Shown one piece after another: positions 27,473 to 35,618 of a stretch of DNA of 64,000 bases. The translations under genes and the position numbers were made by a program. Numbering within the stretch: position 1 is the stretch's first letter; every line of letters starts with the position of its first letter. The notes under the pieces are model-generated. The model saw only the letters and a program-made list of their open reading frames with translations, was not told the DNA's origin and ran no database searches. Source of the DNA: Clostridia bacterium (GTDB lineage: Bacteria; Bacillota; Clostridia; Oscillospirales; Acutalibacteraceae); the NCBI GenBank assembly GCA_017473925.1, contig JAFUIY010000111.1, forward strand, positions 1-64,000. The letters are read 5' to 3'.

Positions 27473-28243
27473 TTAAATTGCCTTTATAAGCAGTGCCGTG
27501 ATATTATCGGTTTCACCGCGTTTTTTATCAAGCTCAACAGCACCTATAAGTGCTCTTTTGATATCATTCTCATCCTTCAGCGAAGAAGGTGCGAAAAGAC
27601 CGTAAAACTCCTCGTCGCTGAGTTCATGGTGAAAACCGTCAGAACAAAGCACATATGTTGCATTCTGTTTTACATCACCGTATGTGTACTCAGTTCTAAT
27701 ATTTCTTGCTGCACCAAGACACTGAAGAAGTACATTTCGTCTTGAATCTGTTTTTGCCTGTTCTGCAGTTATAAGCCCCATTGCAACATCTCTTGCAACA
27801 ACGGACTGGTCCTGAGTAAGCTGAACAAGACTCTTATCAAGCATATATGCTCTGGAGTCGCCAAGCTGAGCTGTAAGGTACTTGTTGTTCACAAATAACA
27901 TTGCCGTAAGTGTAGTACCAAGCTGAATATTTTCATTTATACCATATTTATATACAAGCTCATTCTGCTCATTAATCATCAGTTCCCAGACTGATTTTAC
28001 CATATTCATTGAAAAATCAGGAGCATCAAGCAACTGAGGAAGTTCTTCATTGAACCACTTTGAAAAACGCCTGATTACAGTTGCACTTGCAAGTTCACCC
28101 TTCTGAAGACCGCCCATGCCGTCACACATAACTGCAAGGCAGACTTCACCGTACTTTGTTCTTGCAACTTTGATACACATACTGTCCTGGTTGGTTTTTT
28201 TTCTGATACCGACATCTGTATGAGCTGCTGTCAAAAACTGCAT
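27473..28243 (-). CDS. PP2C-type Ser/Thr protein phosphatase
   Basis: This 256-aa phosphatase has VGIRKKTNQDS, MCDGMGGLQKGE, LGDSRAYM, CSDGFHHELS and DNITALLI, the PP2C core. It is closest among the three cluster phosphatases to the 332-aa enzyme but lacks the N-terminal extension. It precedes the transmembrane kinase by 9 nt, the usual phosphatase-kinase pairing, and is expected to dephosphorylate that kinase and its substrates. AAGGTGA lies 7 nt before the ATG. Confidence 0.88.
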   Translation of the reverse strand: MQFLTAAHTDVGIRKKTNQDSMCIKVARTKYGEVCLAVMCDGMGGLQKGELASATVIRRFSKWFNEELPQLLDAPDFSMNMVKSVWELMINEQNELVYKYGINENIQLGTTLTAMLFVNNKYLTAQLGDSRAYMLDKSLVQLTQDQSVVARDVAMGLITAEQAKTDSRRNVLLQCLGAARNIRTEYTYGDVKQNATYVLCSDGFHHELSDEEFYGLFAPSSLKDENDIKRALIGAVELDKKRGETDNITALLIKAI

Positions 28244-28278
28244 TTCAGATTCACCTTCCGTTTACTTTTCATTATATA

Positions 28279-29685
28279 TTATTTAATATAGAAATCGAAA
28301 ATCTCATTTGCAAGAACAACACGGGAGCCGGTAAAAATCTCATTCTTTTCATAAGGAACAGCTTCCCTGCCGTCAACATAAAGCTTATTGGTTGAATTAT
28401 TGTCTATAATGAAAAATCTTGAATCTTCAATACAGACCGTTGCATGGAATTTACTTACAAGTGAATTCCCGCTTATCATGTAATCCATATCCGAACCGGA
28501 ACCGATTGTAAAATAGTTTTTGGTAACATAAACTGCCTGAGAATTTATAAATCTTATGAAGAAAGCTGTCTTATCAGTGCTCTCATCAGCAAGCAGAACT
28601 GTTTCATATGATTCTGCAGCCTGATGATTGGGCCGGATTGAAGAATAAGCCATTGCCTGTGCAAGACCGTCTGTGCCTATAAGAGTTCTGTCATTATTAA
28701 GCGGATGACCGACATGGGGATATGTTGTTTCTTTCTCGGAGTAATCACCTGTATTTTCGGGAAGATGACTATAATTATAGTCATACAAGTTGCCTGAAAT
28801 ATTGTCATCATTGCGACCGTTTGTAACACTATCAGAATCACCAAAATCAGAATCAAGAACAAGACATGTTGCATTCTCATTATAATAGTCATCATCGTCT
28901 GTTACAGAATTCTGTGCAAAAGGAGAATCGTCAGCACTGAGAACCGTTGTCTCGCCTTCACTGAACATGGGTGTTGCAGACTGAACGGGAGTTACGGACT
29001 GCATGGGAGCTGCAGGCTGTGCACTGAGTACCGTTGTCTCGCCTTCGCTGAAATCAGGTTTTACAGGCTGCGCACTGAGTACTGTTGTCTCGCCTTCGCT
29101 GAAATCAGGTTTTACAGGCTGCGCACTGAGCACTGTTGTCTCACCTTCACTGAAATCACCTGAAGGAGCAAAAGATGCAGGACCTGAAGAAACAGGAGCA
29201 TTGCCACAGAACACACTGTAACACTGATTGATAGTATTACAGATCTCAGGATCATTTTCCTTTAATTTAAGGAGTGAAGATATAAATGCGTCAACTGTGT
29301 TTGACTCATCAAAATCATAAGCCGGAGCATAAATCATTTTTACCTGCCCTGCAACATTGACAAACATACACTCCGGTCTGTAAATAAGACCTCTGGGATC
29401 AAGCCCTGTTGAAGAAAAGCCTGCAACAGAATTGAAAACATCCGCAAGAAGTCCTGCAAAAGTCTCAGCATCAATCTGCCCTTTTATAATATCTTTGAGA
29501 CAAGTAAATTCGCCGGGATTAAAAACCACCTGCACTTTGAAAAGCTTAATCTGAAAATCAGCTGAAAGAAGACAGGAGTTTGTTTTCATTTCATTCATTA
29601 TGCAGACAGACTGATAATTGACATCACTCTGTTTGGCAAATCTTATAATAACACTTTTTCCTGAGGATTCTTTAATTTTATACAT
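28279..29685 (-). CDS. FHA adaptor with four ETTVL repeats, first gene of the cluster
   Basis: This 468-aa soluble protein has an N-terminal domain (~1-170) resembling DUF6382 of clostridial FHA proteins, a linker with four copies of SEGETTVLSA (within ~178-255), further Thr-rich segments (NATCLVLD, ETTYPHVG, YETVLLADE), and a C-terminal FHA domain (~380-468). In that domain the usual GR is GS (IGSGSD) and SRxH is SKFH, so binding may be altered. ETTVLSAD is strikingly like the ETT phosphosite of GarA/OdhI, where kinase action makes the FHA domain fold onto the phosphothreonine. Multiple sites suggest a multivalent docking scaffold. It starts behind GGAGGT, about 64 nt downstream of a consensus promoter. 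Confidence 0.75.
   Translation of the reverse strand: MYKIKESSGKSVIIRFAKQSDVNYQSVCIMNEMKTNSCLLSADFQIKLFKVQVVFNPGEFTCLKDIIKGQIDAETFAGLLADVFNSVAGFSSTGLDPRGLIYRPECMFVNVAGQVKMIYAPAYDFDESNTVDAFISSLLKLKENDPEICNTINQCYSVFCGNAPVSSGPASFAPSGDFSEGETTVLSAQPVKPDFSEGETTVLSAQPVKPDFSEGETTVLSAQPAAPMQSVTPVQSATPMFSEGETTVLSADDSPFAQNSVTDDDDYYNENATCLVLDSDFGDSDSVTNGRNDDNISGNLYDYNYSHLPENTGDYSEKETTYPHVGHPLNNDRTLIGTDGLAQAMAYSSIRPNHQAAESYETVLLADESTDKTAFFIRFINSQAVYVTKNYFTIGSGSDMDYMISGNSLVSKFHATVCIEDSRFFIIDNNSTNKLYVDGREAVPYEKNEIFTGSRVVLANEIFDFYIK
28930..29160 (-). repeat. 51-nt coding repeats (17-aa ETTVL units)
   Basis: Three near-identical 51-nt units lie in tandem between about 29010 and 29160, and a fourth partial copy lies near 28935-28975. 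The bases are almost identical between units, which points to recent expansion. They encode the SEGETTVLSAQPVKPDF unit. Confidence 0.8.
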
Positions 29686-29755
29686 AAACTTAACCTCCGG
29701 CGCAATATAATACTAAAAATATATAATAAGACATAATTACGATAATATATGGTAA

Positions 29756-29784
29756 ATTATATCATCTAAAACCTGAAGTGTCAA
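29756..29784 (-). promoter_or_regulatory. Consensus sigma-A promoter of the FHA/kinase operon
   Basis: On the minus strand: TTGACA (29784-29779), 17-bp spacer, TATAAT (29761-29756). Both hexamers are perfect consensus, so the cluster is likely transcribed strongly in growing cells. Confidence 0.85.
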
Positions 29785-29933
29785 CACTATATTAATAATT
29801 ATTTATAAAATTATTGATAAATCATTTTTTTCATACTAAATCGTGTATATTGTTATTTTACTTATTGTCTTAAAAAAGTTGATTTTAGTCAAATGTAAAT
29901 TTTTTGTAAATCTTACAAGCATCTGTTATCCGT

Positions 29934-29990
29934 AAAAAAATACCCCATATTTCAGACATCGGTGTTATATGTCTGAGACACAGGGTATCT
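29934..29990 (-). terminator. Intrinsic terminator of the M20 peptidase gene
   Basis: On the minus strand, an imperfect stem of about 20 bp (outer GATACCC/GGGTAT and inner CAGACAT/ATGTCTG pairs) is followed by seven T. Confidence 0.85.
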
Positions 29991-30044
29991 GTTCAAATGT
30001 AATTAATTCTGAACTGACAATAAAATAACTATATAATCAGCAAA

Positions 30045-31520
30045 TCAGCACGATGCGAGTGTTTTTATATATCTCTTGAAGAATGCAAGAGCATCGGGGA
30101 AGGATGCAGTTTCAATTCTTTCGTTTGTGCCGTGGGTTGTTGTAAGGAGGCTTGTGGGAAGAAGGAATGGTGAATATCTGTAAACATTTTCACAGATGTT
30201 CTGATAATTTCTTGCATCAGTACCGCCCATAACAAGATAAGGTGCGGCAACATTATTGTTGTTCATTCTGTAACAGATATCTTCAATAGCCTTGAATGCT
30301 CTTGAGTCTGTGGGAGAAACATTTGAGGGCTCCTGACCGCCGAGAAGCTCAATTTCAACATTCTTATTCTTAATGACCTTCTGCAGATGTGTCTTGACAT
30401 CTGCAATTGTCATACCTGGCATAATTCTGAAGTTTACACTTACAGATGCCTTCTGAGGAAGAACATTTGCCTGAGGGCTGCCCTCTGCCATTGTAACGGC
30501 AGTTGTTGTTCTTACAAATGAGGCTGCCGCAGGGATATTTGACATAACGACCTTGAGTGCAGGTCTGAGGTACTTTGCATTGCAGAGAATATTTCTTGCA
30601 AGGAAGGATGTGTTTCTGCCGACCTTATCAAGAATACCGTCAACAACGGGAGTAATCTCCGACCTGAACTGATTGTTTTCAATATCCTTTATTACATCAG
30701 CCATTTTGCCGAGAGCTGTATGGTTGGGAGGTGTTGATGAATGACCGCCCTTTGCAGTAAGGCTGATTTTATAGTCACAGTATCCCTTTTCGGCAATACC
30801 GATACCTGCAAGGTTCTTATCAATGATTCCGGGCACTTTGATGGGAAGAATTGCGCCGCCTTCATCAAGGACACTGTCAAGTCTGACGCCACGGCTTTCA
30901 AGAAGTGCAGAAATCTTCTTAGCACCGTTGTTGGGAGAAGCAACAACCTCTTCATTGTGACCGAAGCACAGATAAACTGTTCTTTCGGGCACAAAACCGT
31001 CTTCAAGAAGAGTTTCAACGGATTCAAGGACAGCCACAACATGGTTCTTCATATCAACTGCGCCTCTGCCCCATACATAACCGTCAGCAATTTCACCGCC
31101 GAAGGGGTCATGTTCCCAGTCCTGTTCTGTACCTGCAGAAACGGGAACTACATCCTGATGACCGAGGAGAGCAATGGGTTCAAGGTCTGGATTTTTGCCT
31201 TCCCAGGTGTAAAGAAGACTTGCCTTACCTACAATTTCCTTTTTGAGTGTTTTATGAATAAGAGGATATCTTTCTTCAAAAAGCTTATGAAGAGCATCAA
31301 ACTGTGTCCAGTCAACCTTGTCCTCATCAACATTTGAAATAGTCTTTATTTTGATGGCGTCTGAAAGATTCTGAGTATATCTTTCAACATCAACTCTCTC
31401 TTCGGGAAGAGGCTCAGAATCCCTTACGGGAGGAGTGAATTTCTTTGCTTTGATAAGATTTGCGGCAACAGCTGAGCCGACTGCAGCTACGGCAATACCT
31501 GCCTTTAATTTTTTATCCAT
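30045..31520 (-). CDS. M20 family metallopeptidase, PM20D1-like, membrane-anchored or secreted
   Basis: This 491-aa zinc peptidase has the M20 signature: GHQDVV (His121, Asp123), GRGAVDMK (bridging Asp156) and HNEEV (catalytic Glu190, ligand Glu191), then the lid/dimerisation domain and the late TTHGTNER loop with a ligand His. Residues 1-25 form a hydrophobic segment, either a signal anchor or a lipid-associated N-terminus. The closest family known to me is PM20D1/carboxypeptidase S, which cleaves or makes N-acyl amino acids and dipeptides. It is transcribed alone, with its own promoter and terminator, and is not obviously part of the FHA cluster. AAGGAG lies 9 nt before the ATG. Confidence 0.85.
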   Translation of the reverse strand: MDKKLKAGIAVAAVGSAVAANLIKAKKFTPPVRDSEPLPEERVDVERYTQNLSDAIKIKTISNVDEDKVDWTQFDALHKLFEERYPLIHKTLKKEIVGKASLLYTWEGKNPDLEPIALLGHQDVVPVSAGTEQDWEHDPFGGEIADGYVWGRGAVDMKNHVVAVLESVETLLEDGFVPERTVYLCFGHNEEVVASPNNGAKKISALLESRGVRLDSVLDEGGAILPIKVPGIIDKNLAGIGIAEKGYCDYKISLTAKGGHSSTPPNHTALGKMADVIKDIENNQFRSEITPVVDGILDKVGRNTSFLARNILCNAKYLRPALKVVMSNIPAAASFVRTTTAVTMAEGSPQANVLPQKASVSVNFRIMPGMTIADVKTHLQKVIKNKNVEIELLGGQEPSNVSPTDSRAFKAIEDICYRMNNNNVAAPYLVMGGTDARNYQNICENVYRYSPFLLPTSLLTTTHGTNERIETASFPDALAFFKRYIKTLASC

Positions 31521-31559
31521 AACATTTATCTCCTTTAAATTCTTTTTTTTACAGATATC

Positions 31560-31588
31560 ATAATACTACTCCCGGACAAAAAAATCAA
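31560..31588 (-). promoter_or_regulatory. Sigma-A promoter of the M20 peptidase gene
   Basis: On the minus strand: TTGATT (31588-31583), 17-bp spacer, TATTAT (31565-31560), 40 bp before the start codon. Confidence 0.65.
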
Positions 31589-31647
31589 TAAATTAAACTT
31601 ATTAATTTTTAAATATTTGTAATATTTTCAGAAATTGAGCATTGCAC

Positions 31648-31676
31648 TTGACATAAACTCTTTAAAGTTATATTAT
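31648..31676 (+). promoter_or_regulatory. Sigma-A promoter of the aconitase operon
   Basis: TTGACA (31648-31653), 17-bp spacer, TATTAT (31671-31676). The predicted transcript start near 31683 lies after the in-frame ATG at 31682, so translation must start at 31712. Confidence 0.75.
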
Positions 31677-31711
31677 ATACAATGTATTTTAATGTAAAAT
31701 CGGAGGACATT

Positions 31712-33646
31712 ATGGGTTATACTATTGCAGAAAAACTTATAAAAACTCATCTTGTTGAGGGTGAAATGGTCAAGGGCAAGGAAATCGGCCTTCGTATTGA
31801 CCAGACACTCACACAGGATGCTACAGGCACTATGGCTTATCTTCAGTTTGAAGCTATGGGAATTGAAAGAGTAAAAACAGAACTTTCTGTTGCATACATC
31901 GACCACAATACACTTCAGAACGGCTTTGAAAACGCTGATGACCACAGATTTATTCAGACTGTTGCAAAGAAGAGAGGCATCCGTTTCTCACGCCCCGGCA
32001 ACGGTATTTGTCATCAGGTTCATCTTGAAAGATTCGGCAAGCCCGGCAAGACACTTTTAGGCTCAGACAGCCATACTCCCACAGGCGGCGGCATCGGTAT
32101 GCTCGCTATGGGTGCAGGCGGTCTTGACGTTGCAGTTGCTATGGGCGGCGGCACATATTACATCACAATGCCCGAAATCGTAAAGGTTAACCTTACAGGC
32201 AAGCTCCCCTCATGGGTTGCTGCAAAGGATGTTATTCTCAAGGTTCTTGAAATTCTCTCCGTCAAGGGCGGTGTAGGCAGAATCATTGAATACACAGGTG
32301 AAGGCGTAAAGACACTTTCAGTTCCTGAAAGAGCAACAATCACAAATATGGGTGCAGAGCTTGGTGCAACAACATCTGTTTTCCCCTCTGACGAAGTAAC
32401 AAAGGCTTTCCTCAAGGCTCAGGACAGAGAAGAGGACTGGGTTGAGCTTATTGCTGACGAGGATGCAGTATATGACAAGGTTGTTGAAATCAATCTTTCA
32501 GAGCTTGTGCCCATGGCTGCAATGCCCCATATGCCTGACAATGTAAAGTCCGTTGACGAAATCGGTGAAATCAAAATCGATCAGGTATGTATCGGTTCAT
32601 GCACAAACTCTTCACTTATGGATATGATGAAGGTAGCTCACATTCTGAAAGGCAAAAAGATTCATCCAAATGTAAGCCTTTCAATCGCTCCCGGTTCAAA
32701 GCAGGTTCTTACAATGCTTGCAGAAAACGGTGCTCTTGCGGACATGATTGCTGCAGGTGCAAGAATTCTTGAAAGCGCATGCGGCCCCTGTATCGGTATG
32801 GGTCAGTCACCCAACTCAAAGGGCGTTTCACTTCGTACATTCAACAGAAACTTTGAAGGCAGAAGCGGTACTGCAGACGCAGGCATATACCTTGTAAGCC
32901 CTGAAGTTGCAGCTGCATCAGCTGTAACAGGAGTACTTACAAATCCCGCAAAGGCTCTCGGCGAAATGCCCGCATTCCCGATGCCTGAAAAGTTCCTCAT
33001 CAATGATAATATGGTTGAGCTTCCCGCAGCAACTGAGGATGCTCCCGAAGTAAATGTTATTTACGGCCCAAACATCAAGAGTGTTCCTCTCGGCACAGCA
33101 CTTACAGACTCTGTTTCAACAAAGGTTATGCTCAAGGTCGGCGACAACATCACAACTGACCACATCATGCCTGCAGGTGCAAAGATACTTCCCTACCGTT
33201 CAAACGTACCTCATCTTTCACAGTTCTGCTTCAGACAGTGTGATGAAGACTTTGCTGAAAACTGCAAGAAGATGGGCGGCGGTATCATCGTAGGCGGCGC
33301 AAACTACGGTCAGGGCTCATCAAGAGAACACGCTGCTCTCGTTCCCCTTTACCTCGGCATCAGAGCTGTTGTAGCAAAATCATTTGCAAGAATCCATGTA
33401 AATAACCTTATCAACTCCGGTATCATTCCTCTCACCTTCAGAAATGCAGAGGATTACGATAAAATTGACAAGTTCGATGTGGTTACACTCAAGGATGTGA
33501 AATCTGCAATCCTTAATGATACAGATGTGGTTCTTGTCAACGAAACAAAGGGTGAAGAATACATTCTTAAGGGCGGATTTACCGAAAGACAGAAGAATAT
33601 GCTCACTTTCGGCGGTCTTCTCAACTATACAGGTGCAAACAAGTAA
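31712..33646 (+). CDS. acn: Aconitate hydratase
   Basis: This 644-aa enzyme interconverts citrate and isocitrate. It has the [4Fe-4S] ligands in CIGSCTNSS and CGPCIGMG, the substrate-binding HTPTGGGIG and YGQGSSREHAAL segments, and the swivelling C-terminal domain (~510-640). The ~640-residue length and compact linker fit the short bacterial/mitochondrial-like aconitases of Clostridia, not AcnA or AcnB. With isocitrate dehydrogenase downstream it gives the oxidative branch to 2-oxoglutarate, used by anaerobes for glutamate. GGAGG lies 5 nt before this ATG. A repeat island separates it from icd. Confidence 0.93.
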   Translation: MGYTIAEKLIKTHLVEGEMVKGKEIGLRIDQTLTQDATGTMAYLQFEAMGIERVKTELSVAYIDHNTLQNGFENADDHRFIQTVAKKRGIRFSRPGNGICHQVHLERFGKPGKTLLGSDSHTPTGGGIGMLAMGAGGLDVAVAMGGGTYYITMPEIVKVNLTGKLPSWVAAKDVILKVLEILSVKGGVGRIIEYTGEGVKTLSVPERATITNMGAELGATTSVFPSDEVTKAFLKAQDREEDWVELIADEDAVYDKVVEINLSELVPMAAMPHMPDNVKSVDEIGEIKIDQVCIGSCTNSSLMDMMKVAHILKGKKIHPNVSLSIAPGSKQVLTMLAENGALADMIAAGARILESACGPCIGMGQSPNSKGVSLRTFNRNFEGRSGTADAGIYLVSPEVAAASAVTGVLTNPAKALGEMPAFPMPEKFLINDNMVELPAATEDAPEVNVIYGPNIKSVPLGTALTDSVSTKVMLKVGDNITTDHIMPAGAKILPYRSNVPHLSQFCFRQCDEDFAENCKKMGGGIIVGGANYGQGSSREHAALVPLYLGIRAVVAKSFARIHVNNLINSGIIPLTFRNAEDYDKIDKFDVVTLKDVKSAILNDTDVVLVNETKGEEYILKGGFTERQKNMLTFGGLLNYTGANK

Positions 33647-33648
33647 AT

Positions 33649-33772
33649 AGTTAGGAGTGAGGAATGAGGAGTGAGGAGTTAAGGAAGGGGGCAAGCCCCT
33701 TAACCCCCGTTTTATAAATCAAGCCCGTCAGGGCTTCCGAAACTCCTAACTCCTAACTTCTAACTCCTAACA
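33649..33772. repeat. Intergenic mosaic repeat, island B
   Basis: The left end has tandem GGAGTGA/GGAATGA-type units (33649-33680). The right end has tandem CTCCTAA units (33741-33772), roughly the reverse complement. The core has AAGGGG/CCCCTT and AAGCCC/GGGCTT hairpins. The segment AAGCCCGTCAGGGCTTCCGA matches island D near 43075 except for two bases. The island lies inside the acn-icd operon without a T tract, so the transcript probably runs through it. Confidence 0.65.
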
Positions 33773-33807
33773 TAATTAAAAATTTTAATTAAGGGTGGAT
33801 ATATAAA

Positions 33808-34971
33808 ATGACAGAAGCAAATATCAAGGCTGCCGTTGAAAAATTTGAGGCTCTCGTAAGAGAACAGGCAGAAAGAAACGAAAAAATCAAGTCAGTAAAA
33901 GAATTTACAGACTTCGCAAATAAAGAACAGATCATCATCGGCGTATGCGGTGGTGACGGCATCGGCCCAACAATCACTCAGGAAGCTGCAACTGTCCTCA
34001 AGTATCTTCTTAAAGATGATGTCGATGCAGGTAAAATCGTTTTCAAAGACATTGACGGTCTTACAATCGAAAACCGTATTGCTCACATGAAAGCTATTCC
34101 CGATGACGTCCTCGAAGAACTCAAAGCTTGTGACGTTATCCTCAAGGGCCCCACAACAACACCTCAGGCAGGTGACGGTCTCCCCAACATCGAAAGTGCA
34201 AACGTTGCAATGCGTAAGGCACTTGACCTTTTCGCAAATGTCCGTCCCGTCAAGGTTCCCGAGCAGGGCATCGACTGGACATTCTTCCGTGAGAACACAG
34301 AAGGCGCTTATGCAGTAGGTTCAAAGGGTGTAAATGTTGACGATGAACTCGCATTTGACTTTGTTGTAACAACAACTGAGGGCTGTCAGAGAATTGCAAA
34401 GCTTGCGTATGACTATGCAAGAAACAACAAGAAGGACAGGGTTTCAATCATCCAGAAGGCAAATGTTATCAAGACAACTGACGGTAAGTTCCTTAACCTC
34501 TGTAAGGAAGTCGGCAAGGACTATCCCGAGATCACAACAGATGAATGGTACATCGATATCACAACGGCAAAGCTTATCGACCCCAAGAGAAGAACAGATT
34601 TCAAGGTATTCATTCTTCCCAACCTCTACGGTGATATCATCACAGACGAAGCTGCTGAATTCCAGGGCGGTGTAGGTACTGCAGGTTCAGCTAACCTCGG
34701 CAAGAAATACGCTATGTTTGAAGCTATCCACGGCTCAGCTCCCAGAATGGTAAAAGAAGGCAGAGCTCAGTATGCTGACCCCTGCTCAATGCTCAGAGCT
34801 GCTGTAATGCTCCTTTCCCACATCGGCAAGCAGGCTGAAGCTGACAAGCTTGAAAAGGCTCTTGACATCTGCATGCTCACAGAAAAGAAAATGTCAATCA
34901 CAGGCAGAGACACAGGTTGTACATGCCGTGAATTCGGTCAGTATGTTATGGATACTGTTGAATCTCTTTGA
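33808..34971 (+). CDS. icd: Isocitrate dehydrogenase, NAD(P)-dependent
   Basis: This 387-aa enzyme of the isocitrate/isopropylmalate dehydrogenase family should convert isocitrate to 2-oxoglutarate and CO2. Visible motifs are GGDGIGPTITQEA, the substrate-binding NVAMRKALDLFANVRP segment, FRENTEGAYAVGS, and NLYGDIITDEAAEFQGGVG for the metal. The ~45-residue N-terminal extension before the Rossmann core is as in other clostridial IDH-type proteins. The cofactor cannot be settled by eye. It follows aconitase, and its stop overlaps the Rex start region, so citrate oxidation and the redox regulator are probably coexpressed. Confidence 0.88.
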   Translation: MTEANIKAAVEKFEALVREQAERNEKIKSVKEFTDFANKEQIIIGVCGGDGIGPTITQEAATVLKYLLKDDVDAGKIVFKDIDGLTIENRIAHMKAIPDDVLEELKACDVILKGPTTTPQAGDGLPNIESANVAMRKALDLFANVRPVKVPEQGIDWTFFRENTEGAYAVGSKGVNVDDELAFDFVVTTTEGCQRIAKLAYDYARNNKKDRVSIIQKANVIKTTDGKFLNLCKEVGKDYPEITTDEWYIDITTAKLIDPKRRTDFKVFILPNLYGDIITDEAAEFQGGVGTAGSANLGKKYAMFEAIHGSAPRMVKEGRAQYADPCSMLRAAVMLLSHIGKQAEADKLEKALDICMLTEKKMSITGRDTGCTCREFGQYVMDTVESL

Positions 34972-34973
34972 TT

Positions 34974-35618
34974 ATGAAAAATAATAATTCAATTCCGAAA
35001 AATGTTATAAAAAGGCTTCCCCGTTACTACCGATTTCTCGGTATGCTCCTTGAATCGGGAATCGAAAGAATCTCATCAAACGAGCTTTCAAAAAGAATGG
35101 GACTGACTGCCTCACAGATAAGACAGGACCTCAACCATTTCGGCGGGTTCGGTCAGCAGGGCTATGGCTATAATGTTGAACAGCTCAGAGAAAACATCGG
35201 TGAAATTATCGGCATAGGCAATAATTTCAGCGTAATTCTTGTGGGTGCAGGTAACCTCGGAAGAGCCGTTGCACAGCATCTCAATTTTGAAAAGAGAGGC
35301 TTTAAGCTTGTTGCAATTTTTGATTCCGATGAAAAGCTCTCGGGAATGAAAATCAACGATACTCAGGTCAGAAGTTTTTCCACAATTTCCGATTTCTGCA
35401 AAGATAATCTTCCTACAGCTGCAATTCTCTGTGTACCCACAGCTGCAGGCAAGACAGTTACACAGGAGCTTTACAACTGCGGCATAAAAGCATTCTGGAA
35501 TTTCAGCCACTACAGCATAACGGATGACTTCCCTGATGCAGTTGTTGAAAATGTTCACCTCAGCGACAGCCTTATGAGACTTTGTTTCAATATCACCAAC
35601 AGGGAGGAAACACTGTGA
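34974..35618 (+). CDS. rex: Redox-sensing transcriptional repressor Rex
   Basis: This 214-aa regulator senses the NADH/NAD ratio. It has an N-terminal winged helix (~10-75; RLPRYYRFL, SSNELSKRMGLTASQIRQDL) and a Rossmann domain (~80-214; VGAGNLGRAVAQHL). Rex normally represses fermentation genes until NADH rises. The gene starts 2 nt after the icd stop. A TTG at 34968 overlapping icd is an alternative start, and no strong RBS is visible for either. The placement behind aconitase and isocitrate dehydrogenase, which make NAD(P)H, suggests a feedback link. The next gene overlaps its stop by 4 nt. Confidence 0.93.
   Translation: MKNNNSIPKNVIKRLPRYYRFLGMLLESGIERISSNELSKRMGLTASQIRQDLNHFGGFGQQGYGYNVEQLRENIGEIIGIGNNFSVILVGAGNLGRAVAQHLNFEKRGFKLVAIFDSDEKLSGMKINDTQVRSFSTISDFCKDNLPTAAILCVPTAAGKTVTQELYNCGIKAFWNFSHYSITDDFPDAVVENVHLSDSLMRLCFNITNREETL

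Larger units (their letters stand above)
29686..30044. other. Intergenic region holding a terminator and the main promoter of the FHA cluster
   Basis: I find no gene in these 359 bases. They contain the M20 peptidase terminator (29934-29990), an AT-rich stretch (29790-29930), and the promoter of the FHA operon (29756-29784) with a leader of about 64 nt. Confidence 0.7.

Noticed and set aside
5413..29790. Type VI or type VII secretion locus
   Set aside because: FHA, kinase and PP2C genes are present, but there are no Tss, EssC-like ATPase, WXG100 or LXG genes in the window.
5413..29790. Tellurite/TerY stress cluster
   Set aside because: The vWA, PP2C and kinase types overlap with TerY-P triads, but the vWA proteins here are secreted and FHA-fused, and no TerD or TerC-like genes are seen.
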